The notes beneath the pieces were generated by a model. It did not search any database. It saw only the letters and a program-made list of their open reading frames with translations, and was not told the origin of the DNA. This document shows, piece after piece, positions 7,547 through 17,400 of a DNA stretch of 19,686 nt. The position numbers and the translations under genes are program-made. Numbering within the stretch: the first letter of the stretch is position 1; every line of letters begins with the position of its first letter. The stretch is from DASXRU01 sp036506395 (GTDB lineage: Bacteria; Acidobacteriota; Blastocatellia; Pyrinomonadales; Pyrinomonadaceae): the NCBI GenBank assembly GCA_036506395.1, contig DASXRU010000216.1, positions 1 to 19,686 on the forward strand, written 5' to 3'.

Positions 7547-7609
7547 GCGCTATCTTCGTCGAGGATTTCATCACCACGACTGCCATAGAATCCTGTTGCC
7601 GATGCGCAT
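7547..7609 (-). pseudogene. 63-bp copy of an internal segment of the SDR39U1-type epimerase gene
   Basis: This segment matches 10700-10762 in the same orientation at 60 of 63 positions. It encodes the family motif SATGFYGSRGDEILDEDSA, and the three differences are third-codon changes that keep the amino acid (GCA/GCC, GAT/GAC, ATC/ATT). Similarity ends sharply on both sides, so it is a gene fragment and not a working gene. A 90-codon frame runs through it (7429-7701, minus strand, TTG start overlapping the haloperoxidase stop), but that frame also runs through the palindromes and has no other resemblance to the family. Confidence 0.8.
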
Positions 7610-7652
7610 GTGGCGCGATTTCGATCATCCCTGACTCTAAAATTGTTCGCGA

Positions 7653-7684
7653 AGCGCGCCGGGGCCTTACTGCTCCGGCGCGCT
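7653..7684 (-). terminator. Hairpin after the haloperoxidase gene
   Basis: GCGCGCCGG at 7654-7662 pairs with CCGGCGCGC at 7675-7683, extended by an A-T pair outside and two pairs inside, giving about 12 bp with an 8-nt loop. On the minus strand it starts 13 nt after the haloperoxidase stop. The T-run after it is weak (ATTTTA some 10 nt further), so it may stabilise or terminate the transcript. Confidence 0.5.
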
Positions 7685-7697
7685 CCGATTAACGACC

Positions 7698-9476
7698 TCA
7701 AATGGTGATGGTCGTGCCGTTGAACTTTGTGAGAGAGAAGCTGAAGGATTCAGGATAAGTCGCCTTCGCCTCTCGAAGAATGCGGATGGCTATCTCCTCG
7801 CCCTGGAGGTTACCCGATAGGTTGTCCGCCTGTCGCCAATGCACGCCGAACATATTGCGGCCCTCAGTCATGTTGTGAGTGAGCTTGTTCAGCTCCCCAC
7901 CAATAGTGAGGGTCGGACCGGTGTGGTCATTTAACACAGTGCCCGTGGCGTCAGGCACTTTTGGACCAGGTACGGCCAGGTTCTCGTCAAACCACGCCTT
8001 CAGGATGGTGCAGCAAGCACCGGCGCTGACGGCGTGACCTGCCGGTGCGGAAGGATGCGTCGGCACTCCCGCGGGATTCAGTTGTGGCAGCAGGAACGTT
8101 CCCTGGCCGCCTCCAACGCCTCTTCTCTGGTTGACCAGCGCATTGTAGTTGAACACTTCGGTAAGGACGCTCGACTTCATCACGTCCGGGTGGATGGGAT
8201 AGTTCGCGGCCTTAACCATCTGGTTGTGCACGCGTCCACTCATTGCTTCCGGTCGCAGATAGCGATGCACATTCCATTTGTCATACCAGGTGTGGCGCTC
8301 GGCCTTATGGACACTGCCGATAAGCCGCAGCAGATCGGCGAATCCAAGCGTCGAAAAACCGCCTTGCCGTGTGCTGGTCTTGTATGGGTTGCCATTGTCC
8401 AGCGCCGCGTTTCCGAGGCCCAAGAGAATGAGGGCGGCTCTGAAATAAGTTGAATAAATGGCATCCTGGCTGGCGACTTGGCCCAAATCACGGACGCTGC
8501 GGGGCCAGCGTGCCACAGGATCAAAGACCTGAGTTCCAATCGGACACACGGGGTACCCAAAGGGATTACCGGCAGCAGGGAATCCTCGCTGGGCACACAG
8601 CCATTCATCGTAGAAGGTCAGGAAGTCAATCCCGTTGCCGCCGTTAACCGGCGCGGGTACTCGTGTTCTTCCGTCGAGCAGGACTCCGTCAAAGAGGAAT
8701 GGCTTTAGCAGGAACTGCGAGACTATGGGACCGACCAGAGCGCCTGGGTAACTGTAACGGAACAAGTTGTTTACCGTAACCGGCTTTGGTCCCTGGAACC
8801 TCATCAAGTTGTTCATGTCAGCGACTGCCTTCGCAATCAGGGGGTCAGTACCGTAATTCGCGAAAGGTACGTCGCGGCACACCGCCTCCCAATATATTTC
8901 GACCATCGCGGCAGCCATTTCCGCGCTTGCGAAAGCAGGTGGTACAAGTGGATTGCCGTTCAGATCCACTAAGCTGGTAGCAGGCGAATCCGGCCCTTCC
9001 ATGTTGAAGGCGAGTCCGCCCATCGGATTCAGATAGGCCTGGGTGCCGCCCTGAGGGACATTTTCGAAGTCCATGAAATCACCCGTGCTCAGAGCGTGCA
9101 GTAGCGCCTGATAAGCTACAGGGTCAACTTCTCCCAGATTATTATGGGGCAACGTCTTCGTGAAGTTTGCAAAGTAATTCTTGTTCGCATACCTCTCTTC
9201 GTCACCATTGGTGGGATGCGCAAAGCAGCCCAGGTTCTTTTCATTAAGCGCTGCGTTGGTCCGATTATCGAACGCTTGCTGTACGCGCAGGTCGCATGTT
9301 GTTGGCGAAATTTCCACGGCTTCCGCTATGGAGCTTTTCACCCCTAAGAGCGGTTCCAAACCAATAGCGCCGACTGCTAAGGTGGCAGCCGTCGCTCCAC
9401 CCATATGACCGAGGAATTTCCGTCTCGAAGGGGAAGCAGTGGGTTTAGTTGAAGATTGACTATCAGTTGTATTCAT
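7698..9476 (-). CDS. Vanadium-dependent haloperoxidase (PAP2 superfamily), Tat-exported
   Basis: Predicted to oxidise halides with hydrogen peroxide using bound vanadate, in the periplasm or outside. The protein has 592 residues. The N-terminus has a twin-arginine signal SRRKFLGH (Arg18-Arg19) followed by an Ala/Gly-rich hydrophobic stretch, consistent with export after cofactor-independent folding. Vanadate-site residues are all in the C-terminal half: Lys400 and Arg408 in KWNVHRYLRPEAMSG, Gly480 and His481 in THPSAPAGHAVSAGA, Arg540 and His546 in GRNMFGVHWRQ. The spacing (Lys to Arg 8, Arg to His 6) and the extra His474 match algal bromoperoxidases. The usual Ser before Gly-His is Ala479. 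The ATG start has AAAGGAG at 9490-9484 with 7 nt spacing. A non-halogenating PAP2 phosphatase role cannot be excluded. Confidence 0.9.
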   Translation of the reverse strand: MNTTDSQSSTKPTASPSRRKFLGHMGGATAATLAVGAIGLEPLLGVKSSIAEAVEISPTTCDLRVQQAFDNRTNAALNEKNLGCFAHPTNGDEERYANKNYFANFTKTLPHNNLGEVDPVAYQALLHALSTGDFMDFENVPQGGTQAYLNPMGGLAFNMEGPDSPATSLVDLNGNPLVPPAFASAEMAAAMVEIYWEAVCRDVPFANYGTDPLIAKAVADMNNLMRFQGPKPVTVNNLFRYSYPGALVGPIVSQFLLKPFLFDGVLLDGRTRVPAPVNGGNGIDFLTFYDEWLCAQRGFPAAGNPFGYPVCPIGTQVFDPVARWPRSVRDLGQVASQDAIYSTYFRAALILLGLGNAALDNGNPYKTSTRQGGFSTLGFADLLRLIGSVHKAERHTWYDKWNVHRYLRPEAMSGRVHNQMVKAANYPIHPDVMKSSVLTEVFNYNALVNQRRGVGGGQGTFLLPQLNPAGVPTHPSAPAGHAVSAGACCTILKAWFDENLAVPGPKVPDATGTVLNDHTGPTLTIGGELNKLTHNMTEGRNMFGVHWRQADNLSGNLQGEEIAIRILREAKATYPESFSFSLTKFNGTTITI

Positions 9477-9644
9477 GTCGGGACTCCTTTCAATAGAAAT
9501 TGCGTGGGAGGAGTTTGGTTAGTAAGCGTTGGACGTGAGGGCGGACTGCTACAAGAGCGGCACCGACGTGACCTGTTCCTGGGGCCTTCCGCAAAAAGAG
9601 AGGCTACATCGTGCAGCCGTTTACCAGGATGGAAATGACGTGAA

Positions 9645-9837
9645 TGAACTGATGAGGTCAGTTCAAATCCGCAGGGGGTAGCCGGCTTCATGGCCCCTCG
9701 AGTCAGGGTTGAGACTCAGCCGCTACCTGCGCTAAGATGGGCCCTGCCCAGAACGCATCCTTTGCCCAAATTGCGGCGGAGGTTGTGTTATTGAGTAGCT
9801 CCGTTGTCATGTCAGTGACTGCGGAGCTTTTGCTTTT
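9645..9837 (+). ncRNA. Candidate structured small RNA
   Basis: In a 706-nt gap without genes, successive strong helices appear on the plus strand. TGAACTGA-TGAGG-TCAGTTCA (9645-9665) is a perfect 8-bp stem. A compound helix 9671-9687 / 9718-9730 (GCAGG, TAGC and GGCT with AGCC, GCTA and CCTGC, with small bulges) encloses GAGTC-N8-GACTC (9700-9717). TGGGC-CCT-GCCCA follows (9738-9750). The series ends with an intrinsic terminator. No known RNA family was recognised and no clear promoter was found, so this is inference from structure only. Confidence 0.3.
9797..9837 (+). terminator. Orphan intrinsic terminator
   Basis: AGCTCCG (9797-9803) pairs with CGGAGCT (9822-9828), with an 18-nt loop containing a further GTCA/TGAC possibility, followed by TTTGCTTTT. 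The nearest plus-strand gene ends 2.4 kb upstream, so it probably ends an unannotated transcript. Confidence 0.5.
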
Positions 9838-10182
9838 AGCTGATCATTTCATCGTCGTGGCACACAGCGCAGCTCACTGATGTTGCGTACTGCGTGCTAG
9901 GGTTGGTGAAAACAAGCGATGAGCAGACGTGAGACGCTGCCATGGCTAGTAACTTGCCAGGAGATAGTTCACGCGAGGCATGCGCGGTGTGAGTCAAGCG
10001 TTAACTAAGTTCTCAAGCGGCGCAAACATACTCCCGCTGCTCGAAAGTGTCAACGAAATCTTGGGGGAATCTTGGGGACCTACGTATCAAATAGCGCGTG
10101 TGGCTGTCACCTTCCTTGAGGCGCCCAGGGGGCCTTATTAATGCAAGGGCGCACGATCACAATACTTTTTTTGCCTGGTAGA
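9838..10182. other. Gap with no gene recognised
   Basis: No frame with family resemblance or ribosome binding site is seen on either strand. The only local pattern is a short tandem of AATCTTGGGG at about 10056-10077. The gap ends at the stop codon of the epimerase gene. Confidence 0.5.
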
Positions 10183-11088
10183 TCAGTCATTCTCTTCAAT
10201 GACATGATGCAGAGCACGTTCAAGCTCCGGATACCGGAATTGGTAGACGGCGTCTTTCAGCCGCTTCGGCACAACGCGCTGGCTTGCCAGCAACATCTCG
10301 TCCGCCATCTCGCCAAACGCTAATCGCGCGGCAAACTCGGGCACGGCGAAAAATGTTGGCCGCGAAAGCACCTTTCCCAGCGTCTTGGTGAACTCTTGGT
10401 TGGTGACCGCTTCCGGCGCCACCACATTAACCGGGCCGCTCAGCTCTTCGTGGTCCAGCGCAAAGTTGACCGCGCCGACTACGTCATCCATCGCGACCCA
10501 GCTTACGTACTGCTTCCCTGATCCCACCTTGCCGCCGACTCCGAGCTTAAACGGAGTCAGTACCTTCGAAAGCATTCCGCCTTCCGCGCTGAAGATTGGG
10601 CCGAAGCGAAGATTCACCACTCGAATTCCGGCGTCGCTCGCTGCGCGTGTTGCTTCTTCCCACTCGCGGCACACGTCGGCAAGAAATCCTTTGCCGGGGG
10701 CGCTATCTTCGTCGAGAATTTCGTCACCACGACTGCCATAGAATCCTGTTGCCGAGGCGCATAGAAAAACTCTCGGCGGGGTCGATAGTGTTGCCAGAGT
10801 TTCGCTCAACAGCTTCGTACCCTGGATCCTGCTATCCCGAATTCGCTTCTTCTTCTCTTCCGTCCAACGGCCTTCGGCGATGCTCTCGCCCGCAAGGTTG
10901 ATCACCGCATCGAAGCCTTCCAGGGCCGCTCGGTCTATCTCGCCTTTATTCGGATGCCATTCCACTTCCGGCAACCCGACTTTGGGAGCGGTTCGCACAA
11001 GATCCGTGACGTCAATTCCCTTCTTGCTGAACGAGCGCTTCAGCGCCGTGCCGACCAGCCCGGTGGCTCCCGCAATCAACACTTTCAT
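10183..11088 (-). CDS. TIGR01777 family epimerase / SDR39U1-like NAD(P)-binding protein
   Basis: Extended short-chain dehydrogenase of unknown substrate, related to E. coli YfcH and human SDR39U1. With the ATG at 11088 the protein has 301 residues, the usual length. It starts MKVLIAGATGLVG, the Rossmann dinucleotide-binding glycine motif. Further family motifs are GESIAEGRWTEEKKKRI, SATGFYGSRGDEILDE, WVAMDDVVGA and the C-terminal DUF1731 region with RPTFFAVPEFAARLAFGEMADEMLL. A GTG 17 codons upstream (11139) is in frame, but the extension is highly basic and lies before the Rossmann strand; AAGGAAG sits upstream of the ATG, so I prefer the ATG. An internal 63-bp segment is copied at 7547-7609. 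Confidence 0.93.
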   Translation of the reverse strand: MKVLIAGATGLVGTALKRSFSKKGIDVTDLVRTAPKVGLPEVEWHPNKGEIDRAALEGFDAVINLAGESIAEGRWTEEKKKRIRDSRIQGTKLLSETLATLSTPPRVFLCASATGFYGSRGDEILDEDSAPGKGFLADVCREWEEATRAASDAGIRVVNLRFGPIFSAEGGMLSKVLTPFKLGVGGKVGSGKQYVSWVAMDDVVGAVNFALDHEELSGPVNVVAPEAVTNQEFTKTLGKVLSRPTFFAVPEFAARLAFGEMADEMLLASQRVVPKRLKDAVYQFRYPELERALHHVIEEND

Positions 11089-11288
11089 AAACGCGCGCTT
11101 CCTTTCTCTGACTACGAATGATCGTTTTTGATTTTCCACTCTTCAAGACCGGCAGCTTACGTTGTCGTTGCCAGAATGTTTGTAATCTTTCGGAAAGGTC
11201 CTTTCGAGCTCCGGGTCACTAAAGATTGCCTTCGTCAGTTATCTTATTCTACCAGACCTGCCGTCGTTGATTTCTAATTGCTGAAGGT
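11089..11288. other. Divergent intergenic region, left part
   Basis: Probable promoter region of the epimerase gene (minus strand). No coding frame, RNA gene or convincing promoter pair could be identified here. Confidence 0.4.
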
Positions 11289-11417
11289 GCGGTCCCATGA
11301 GGTCAGTACCACTAAGCGGTAGCGGGTGGGTCCAAGTTGCATTAATGCCCAATCAGCCTCGATTCGTTTCAAGAACCCACCCGCTACCGCGTGGTGGTAC
11401 TGACCTCATGGGACCGC
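11289..11417. repeat. Long inverted repeat with 45-nt arms (MITE-like)
   Basis: The arms at 11289-11333 and 11373-11417 are reverse complements at 42 of 45 positions. They begin GCGGTCCCATGAGGTCAGTA and include GCGGTAGCGGGTGGGT. The 39-nt loop is unrelated sequence. The element has no ORF and lies 67 nt before the start of the giant gene, so that gene's promoter must lie within, upstream of, or just after it. High arm identity with no selection for coding suggests a mobile or hairpin-selected repeat. Confidence 0.85.
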
Positions 11418-11484
11418 TGGTTGTGCCAAGGCCAAGCGTTCAAACTGCATCAGCGTGACCACAACTTAACGGAGCAAATCCTCG

Positions 11485-14400
11485 GTGCTTCGCCTTAAAC
11501 GCATTCTATTCGTTCTGCTGACTGCCACGTCGCTCTTCTTTCTTATGTGGCAGAACGCGCGAACGCAATCCCCTCTGCGGCTCATCACCAGCACGAGTAA
11601 AGAAGCCATCAACATCAATCCATCGATTAGCGGCGATGGCCGCATGGTCGCGTTTGAATCCACCGCAGACATTGCCGGCGCCGGAGGCAGCGAAAGTTTT
11701 CGCGCTATTGTCGCGAATGTCTCCAGCGACCCGCCCACCTGGTTTCAAATGGGCGCAACCCGCGCGTCTTTCCCGGCTCTGTCGCAGGACGGATCGCGCA
11801 TAGCTTTTGCGTCGAAGGACAATCCGCTGGGGACCAACAACGACGGAAACTCCGAAATCTTTCTTTACGACGGCGCCCGGCTGATTCAGGTTACCAACAC
11901 TTCCCCTGGTGATATTGCCGACCGGGTCGTCAACGGAAACTTCTTGTCTTCGATTTCCGACGACGGACGATTCATCGCTTTCTCGTCTAACCGCGATCTT
12001 GTAAACCAAAACGCGGACGGCAACCTCGAGATATTCGTGTTCGATACCATAACACTCCGCTTCACTCAGCTTACAAATACGTCCGGCATCACCGGCTGCA
12101 GCGACGCGAAGATCAGTGGCAATGGGGCGAGCGTCGCTTATATCCGCGATACCGGCGCGACTCCGGGTGGGGCCCGCGATCTTCTGCTTCAGAGTCGCAC
12201 GGGCCCATCGCCAGTTCGTGTGCTTGCCACAGATGTTCCGTCATTGGCGATGACTTATGGCCGGGCCATCAGCGACGACGGCTTGCGCGTGGTTTATGCG
12301 ATGGAATCAGAAACCGGCTCAAGTCAGGTCTTCCTGTTTGACGGACGAAACGACATCACGCGGCAGGTTACGTCGCTGGGAGTCCGCGCTGCAGATGTCG
12401 CGCTCAACGCCACGATCAGCGGAGACGGTTCGCGCATAGCTTTTTCCACGCGGCGCTTAGTTATTCCCCCGACTTCCGACGCCGGAGTCGATCTCTACAC
12501 GTTCGATATTCCCACCGCGACGTTTGCGCGAGTTACCAGCGGGCCATCGACCGCAACCGCCGAAGTCGTCTCTTCTTTGAACGACGACGGCTCGCTAGTC
12601 GCTTTCAACTTCCCTAGAGTTCTCTCCGGCCCAGTCGCTGACAGCGACTTTTCTAATAATTCGGAAATCTACTTAACGGGAACAGCCGCGCGTCCGGCTT
12701 TTGGAAGTCTGGCAATTTTCAATGGCGCGTCTTTCGGCCACGAGCCGTCCTCAACAAAAGCTGTTGCGTCCGACAGCATTGCAGTGGCCCGCGGCAGCGC
12801 CCTGGCAAACACGACTGAACAATCCCGACGGCTTCCTGACGGCACGTTTCCATTTACGCTGGGCGGCACGAAGGTCACGGTGAATGGCCGCCCGGCGCAG
12901 ATCTTTTTTGTCTCGCCCACCGAAGTAGATTTCCATTTGCCACCAGCAACTGAAATAGGCACAGCAGAAGTCGTCGTCACGAACGGAGACGGATTTCCCA
13001 GCCATGGCGCTATTCCCACATTGCCTGCCGCTCCCGGAATCTTCACATTCACAGGCGATGGCCTGGGCGAAGGTGTGATTCTGAATGCCGACACACTAAC
13101 GCGCGGCCCGTTTGATCCAGGCAACGGCGACCTGCGCTTAATCGTATTCGCAACCGGAGTGTTTCATGGATCGCAGATCTCCGTTACTGCGGGCGGCCGC
13201 GCATTAACGGTCGGCTCGGTGTTGGCTTCGCCTGAGATGCCGGGCATGGATGAAGTCCACGTGCTGGTGCCATCTGACTTGCGCGGCGCCGGCACTGTCG
13301 ATCTCGTCGTGCGCGCTGGCGCGCGTGACAGTAATTCTGTGGCAGTTGAATTTGCCGGAGATTCCAGTCGCGACATAGTCATCAACGAGTTCCTGGCCGA
13401 TCCTCCCGACGGCGCCTCAGGTGACGCTAATCATGACGGCGTTCGCAATTCCAGCGATGATGAATTTATCGAGTTGCTCAACAACAAAGCTAATGGATTC
13501 GACATTGACCTCAGCGGTTATCAGATTCTTACGCGGGCCGGAAGCGAAACGAACGATACCGTTCGTCATACTTTTGCTCCCGGAACGATACTGCCGGCGT
13601 GCACTGCAATAGTCGTATTCGGAGGGGGCAATCTAACAGAAAACAATTCCGCCTTCGGCGACTCTCAGGTTTTGAAATCTTCTTCCGGCAGTCTTAGCCT
13701 GATCAATTCGGGTGGTGTTATTACGATCCGCGATCCGGCAGGCACAATCGCAAACTTCCTGTCTTACGGTGGCTCGACCGGCTTAAACGCAGATGTGAAC
13801 CAATCGCTAACGAGATCGCCTGACATCACTGGCAACTTCATCTTGCACGGATTTGCCGGCAGTCAACTCTTCAGCCCGGGCACCAAATTGAACGGCGCGG
13901 GATTCGCTTTCTGTGGGCCGGCAGCGTACATCGATGTTTCGCCTTCTTCGGCGAGCATTGGTCTGAACGTCCACCAGCAATTCATCGCGAGCGCTTATGA
14001 CGCCGGCGGGAATGAAGTCTCGGGCGTAATCTTCTCCTGGCAATCCAGCAATCCGTCGGCAGCAATGATTGACCAGAACGGTCGGGCAACAGGAATATCG
14101 GCGGGCCTGACGGAGATTCGCGCGTCAGGTCGTGGTGTGCAGTCTGCGCCCGCTACTCTAACGGTCAATCCTCCAGCTCCAATTCTAACCAGCGTAACCA
14201 TCTCTCCGGCCGCGGCAATTGTCGGCGTCGGCGATACCCAGCAGTTCACCGCCCAGGCAAAAGATCAGTTCGGGCGGGACATTGATCAAGGCACGATCAA
14301 CTTCGTTTCAAGCAACACCACCGTCGCCACGGTTGATTTCCAACTGGTGACCCCAGCTACAGGCTCTGGCAGGGCAACTGTCACGGCGCGTGCTAGTGGC

Positions 14401-17400
14401 TCGGCGCAGATCATCGCAACGGCAAACAGCGGCGGCACTACGGTCGCCAGCCATGCTGCACCGCTAACGGTCGAGCCCGGCGCCGGACAGGTACTCATTA
14501 GCGAGTTTCGCACCCGCGGGGCTAACGGTGCAGCGGATGAGTTTATGGAAATCTACAATCCAACTACTTCCCCGGTGACTATCGGCGGGCTCAAGATCCG
14601 CGCTTCGAATAACAGCGGCGCCGCCAGCGATCGAATAACAGTACCCGTGGGCACAACGCTTGGATCAGGTTGTCATTACCTGCTGGCGAACAATTCTACC
14701 GGCGGCTACAACGGCTCGGTGGCAGCAGATCAAACCTACACCACAGGAATAGCGGACGATGGCGGTATCGCCATTACCCGATCAGATGGCACGACCATAA
14801 TCGACGCGGTGGGAATGGGAAGTGGTTCGATCTATAAGGAAGGCACTACGCTTCCGTCTCTTGGCAACAACATCAACCAGAGTTACGAGAGGAAAACCGG
14901 CGCCGCGTTCGGCAATGGCACAGACACCAATAATAATTCGAAAGACTTCTTCTTGAATTCCGGCAGCAGCAATCCCCAGAATTCAGCTTCGGGTTGTCTC
15001 GACCTAACGACGGCCGACCTCGCGATCACCAATTCAGACTCGCCGGATCCGGCCATAACAGGTTCTGAGGTGACCTATACCATCTCTGTCACCAACAACG
15101 GGGCAGCCATTGCTGAATCCGCCTTGGTAACTGACACCTTGCCCGTCACGGTGACCTATATCTCGTGCTCAGCAACCGAAGGGGGCGTCTGCGGCGGCGC
15201 AAACAATAACCGCACGATTACATTTCCTTCGCTTGCCGCCGGTGCGTCAGCCATTGTTACTCTGGTCGCCATAGTCAACAGCGCCGCGGGGACGACGATT
15301 ACCAATACTGCGACAGTCGCTTCGCGCATATCCGATCCAAACCTGGTCAACAACTCTGCCACCGCGATCACTCTCGTTCAGGCGCCGCCACCGGCCCTCA
15401 CCATCAACGATATCTCCTTGAACGAGGGCGACAATGGAACAACTATATTCACTTTCTTCGTTAGCCTTTCTCGAACAGCTCCAGCGGTCGGCGTCACCTT
15501 CGACATTGCCACTGCAGACGGCTTAGCTACGGTCGCGAATACCGATTACATCACTCGACATCTGACGGGACAGACAATCCCGGCGGGTCAGCAAACCTAC
15601 GCTTTTGAGGTGACGGTCAACGGCGACACATTAGTCGAACCCAACGAGACTTTCTTTGTGAACGTCACAAATGTTTCAGGGGCGACGGTTGGCGAAGCTC
15701 AGGGCCTGGGAACAATTCAAAACGATGACACGGCCCATCTGGTTATCAGCCAGCTCTACGGTGGTGGCGGAAACAGTGGCGCCACGTTCAGAAATGATTT
15801 TATTGAAATCTTCAATCGCGGCGCGACCACCGCTGATCTCGCCGGCTGGTCTTTGCAATACAATACTGCGAGTGACACAGACGCCTGGTCAGTCACGCCG
15901 CTTTGCCTAACGGGTTCTTGTCCCCTCGCTCCAGGAAAGTATTTCCTGGTGCAGGAAGCCTCCGGGTCCGGCGGAACTCAGAACCTTCCCCTGCCCAACG
16001 CCACCGGGACAATCACGATGGCTGCAACCACAGGCAAGGTCGCACTGGTTTCCAGTACAGCCTCGCTTTCCGGAGCGTGTCCAGTCACCGCGAGCATCGT
16101 TGACGTGATTGGCTATGGCGGCACTGCTGCGACTGCGAACTTTTGCTTCGAGGGGATCGGGCCGGCATCAGCGCCCAGCGCCACCAGTGCCGACCTGAGA
16201 AAGTCTGGCGGCTGCGCCGACACGAACAATAACGCCGCTGACTTCTTTGTCCATGCGCCGATCCCGCGCAACACAAGTTCGCCAACCAACAACTGTGTCT
16301 CGAGCACCACTCCCAACCTTACGATAGACGATGTGACGATCGCGGAGGGCAACTCGGGAACTGTCACTGCAAGTTTCACAGTCAGTTTGTCGGTGCCTGC
16401 GCCCTCAACGGACGTCACCTTTGACATTGCCACGCAGAATCACACGGCTACCACTGCCAGCAACGACTATGTCGCGAAGACGCTGACGGGCCAGATCATT
16501 CCCGCAGGACAGCAGCGATATACATTTGACGTGACCGTCAATGGCGATACGGCCGTCGAATTCGACGAGACCTTCTTCGTTAACGTGACAAACGTTACCG
16601 GCGCAACCATTGCGGATGCCCAGGGTGCAGGAATAATCCGAAATGACGATCTGCCGGCACTTTCAGTCAATGATGTCGCCTTGAAGGAAGGCAACCACGG
16701 CGCGACGACCTTCACGTTTACCACAACCCTGTCAGCTCCGGCGCCAACCGGTGGTGTCACATTTGACATTAAGACCCAGGACAACACGGCTACCGTTGCT
16801 GACAGCGACTATCTTGCCACGAATGTGACAGCACAAACGATCCCCGCAGGAAGTCAGACCTCCACATTTGATGTGACGGTCAATGGCGACCTCAATGTTG
16901 AAGCGAATGAAACGTTCTTCGTCAACGTCATGAATGTGACGGGCGCAATTGTGACGGATGGCCGGGCGGTAGGCACCATTCAAAACGACGACAGTCCGTT
17001 GCTCAGCATCAACGATGTCACGATGAACGAAGGCAACAATGGCACAACCATATTCACCTTCACCGTTACCTCCTCATCGCCTGCGCCGGCGGGTGGCATC
17101 ACTTTCGACATCGGCCCGCAGGACCATACGGCGATTGCTGCCGGCAACGACTATGTAGCCCGCAGCCTGACCGGGCAAACCATCCTTGCCGGATCAAACA
17201 AATATCTGTTCGAGGTGACGGTGAACGGCGATACGCTGGTCGAGCCGAACGAAACGTTTCTTGTAAACGTCACGAACGTTTCCAACGCGGAAGTTGCGGA
17301 CGGCCAGGGCCAGGGGACGATTCAAAATGACGACACAGCGCTGATGGTCATAAGCCAACTTTACGGAGGAGGGGGAAATAGCGGAGCTGTTTATAAGAAT

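Noticed and set aside
7429..7701. 90-codon minus-strand frame whose TTG start overlaps the haloperoxidase stop, suggesting a coupled small gene
   Set aside because: It runs through palindromes, lacks a ribosome binding site, and resembles a known protein only over the 63-bp duplicated fragment.
9645..9680. Hammerhead ribozyme core (CTGATGAG) or tRNA T-arm (GTTCAAATCC)
   Set aside because: No GAAA segment or third stem for a hammerhead, and the bases flanking GTTCAAATC do not pair as a T-stem; no acceptor stem was found.
7547..10762. Template/variable repeat pair of a diversity-generating retroelement
   Set aside because: The three differences are not adenine-specific and are all silent, and no reverse transcriptase is in the window.
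11289..11417. Insertion sequence ends
   Set aside because: The inverted arms enclose only 39 nt and no transposase, so at most a non-autonomous element.
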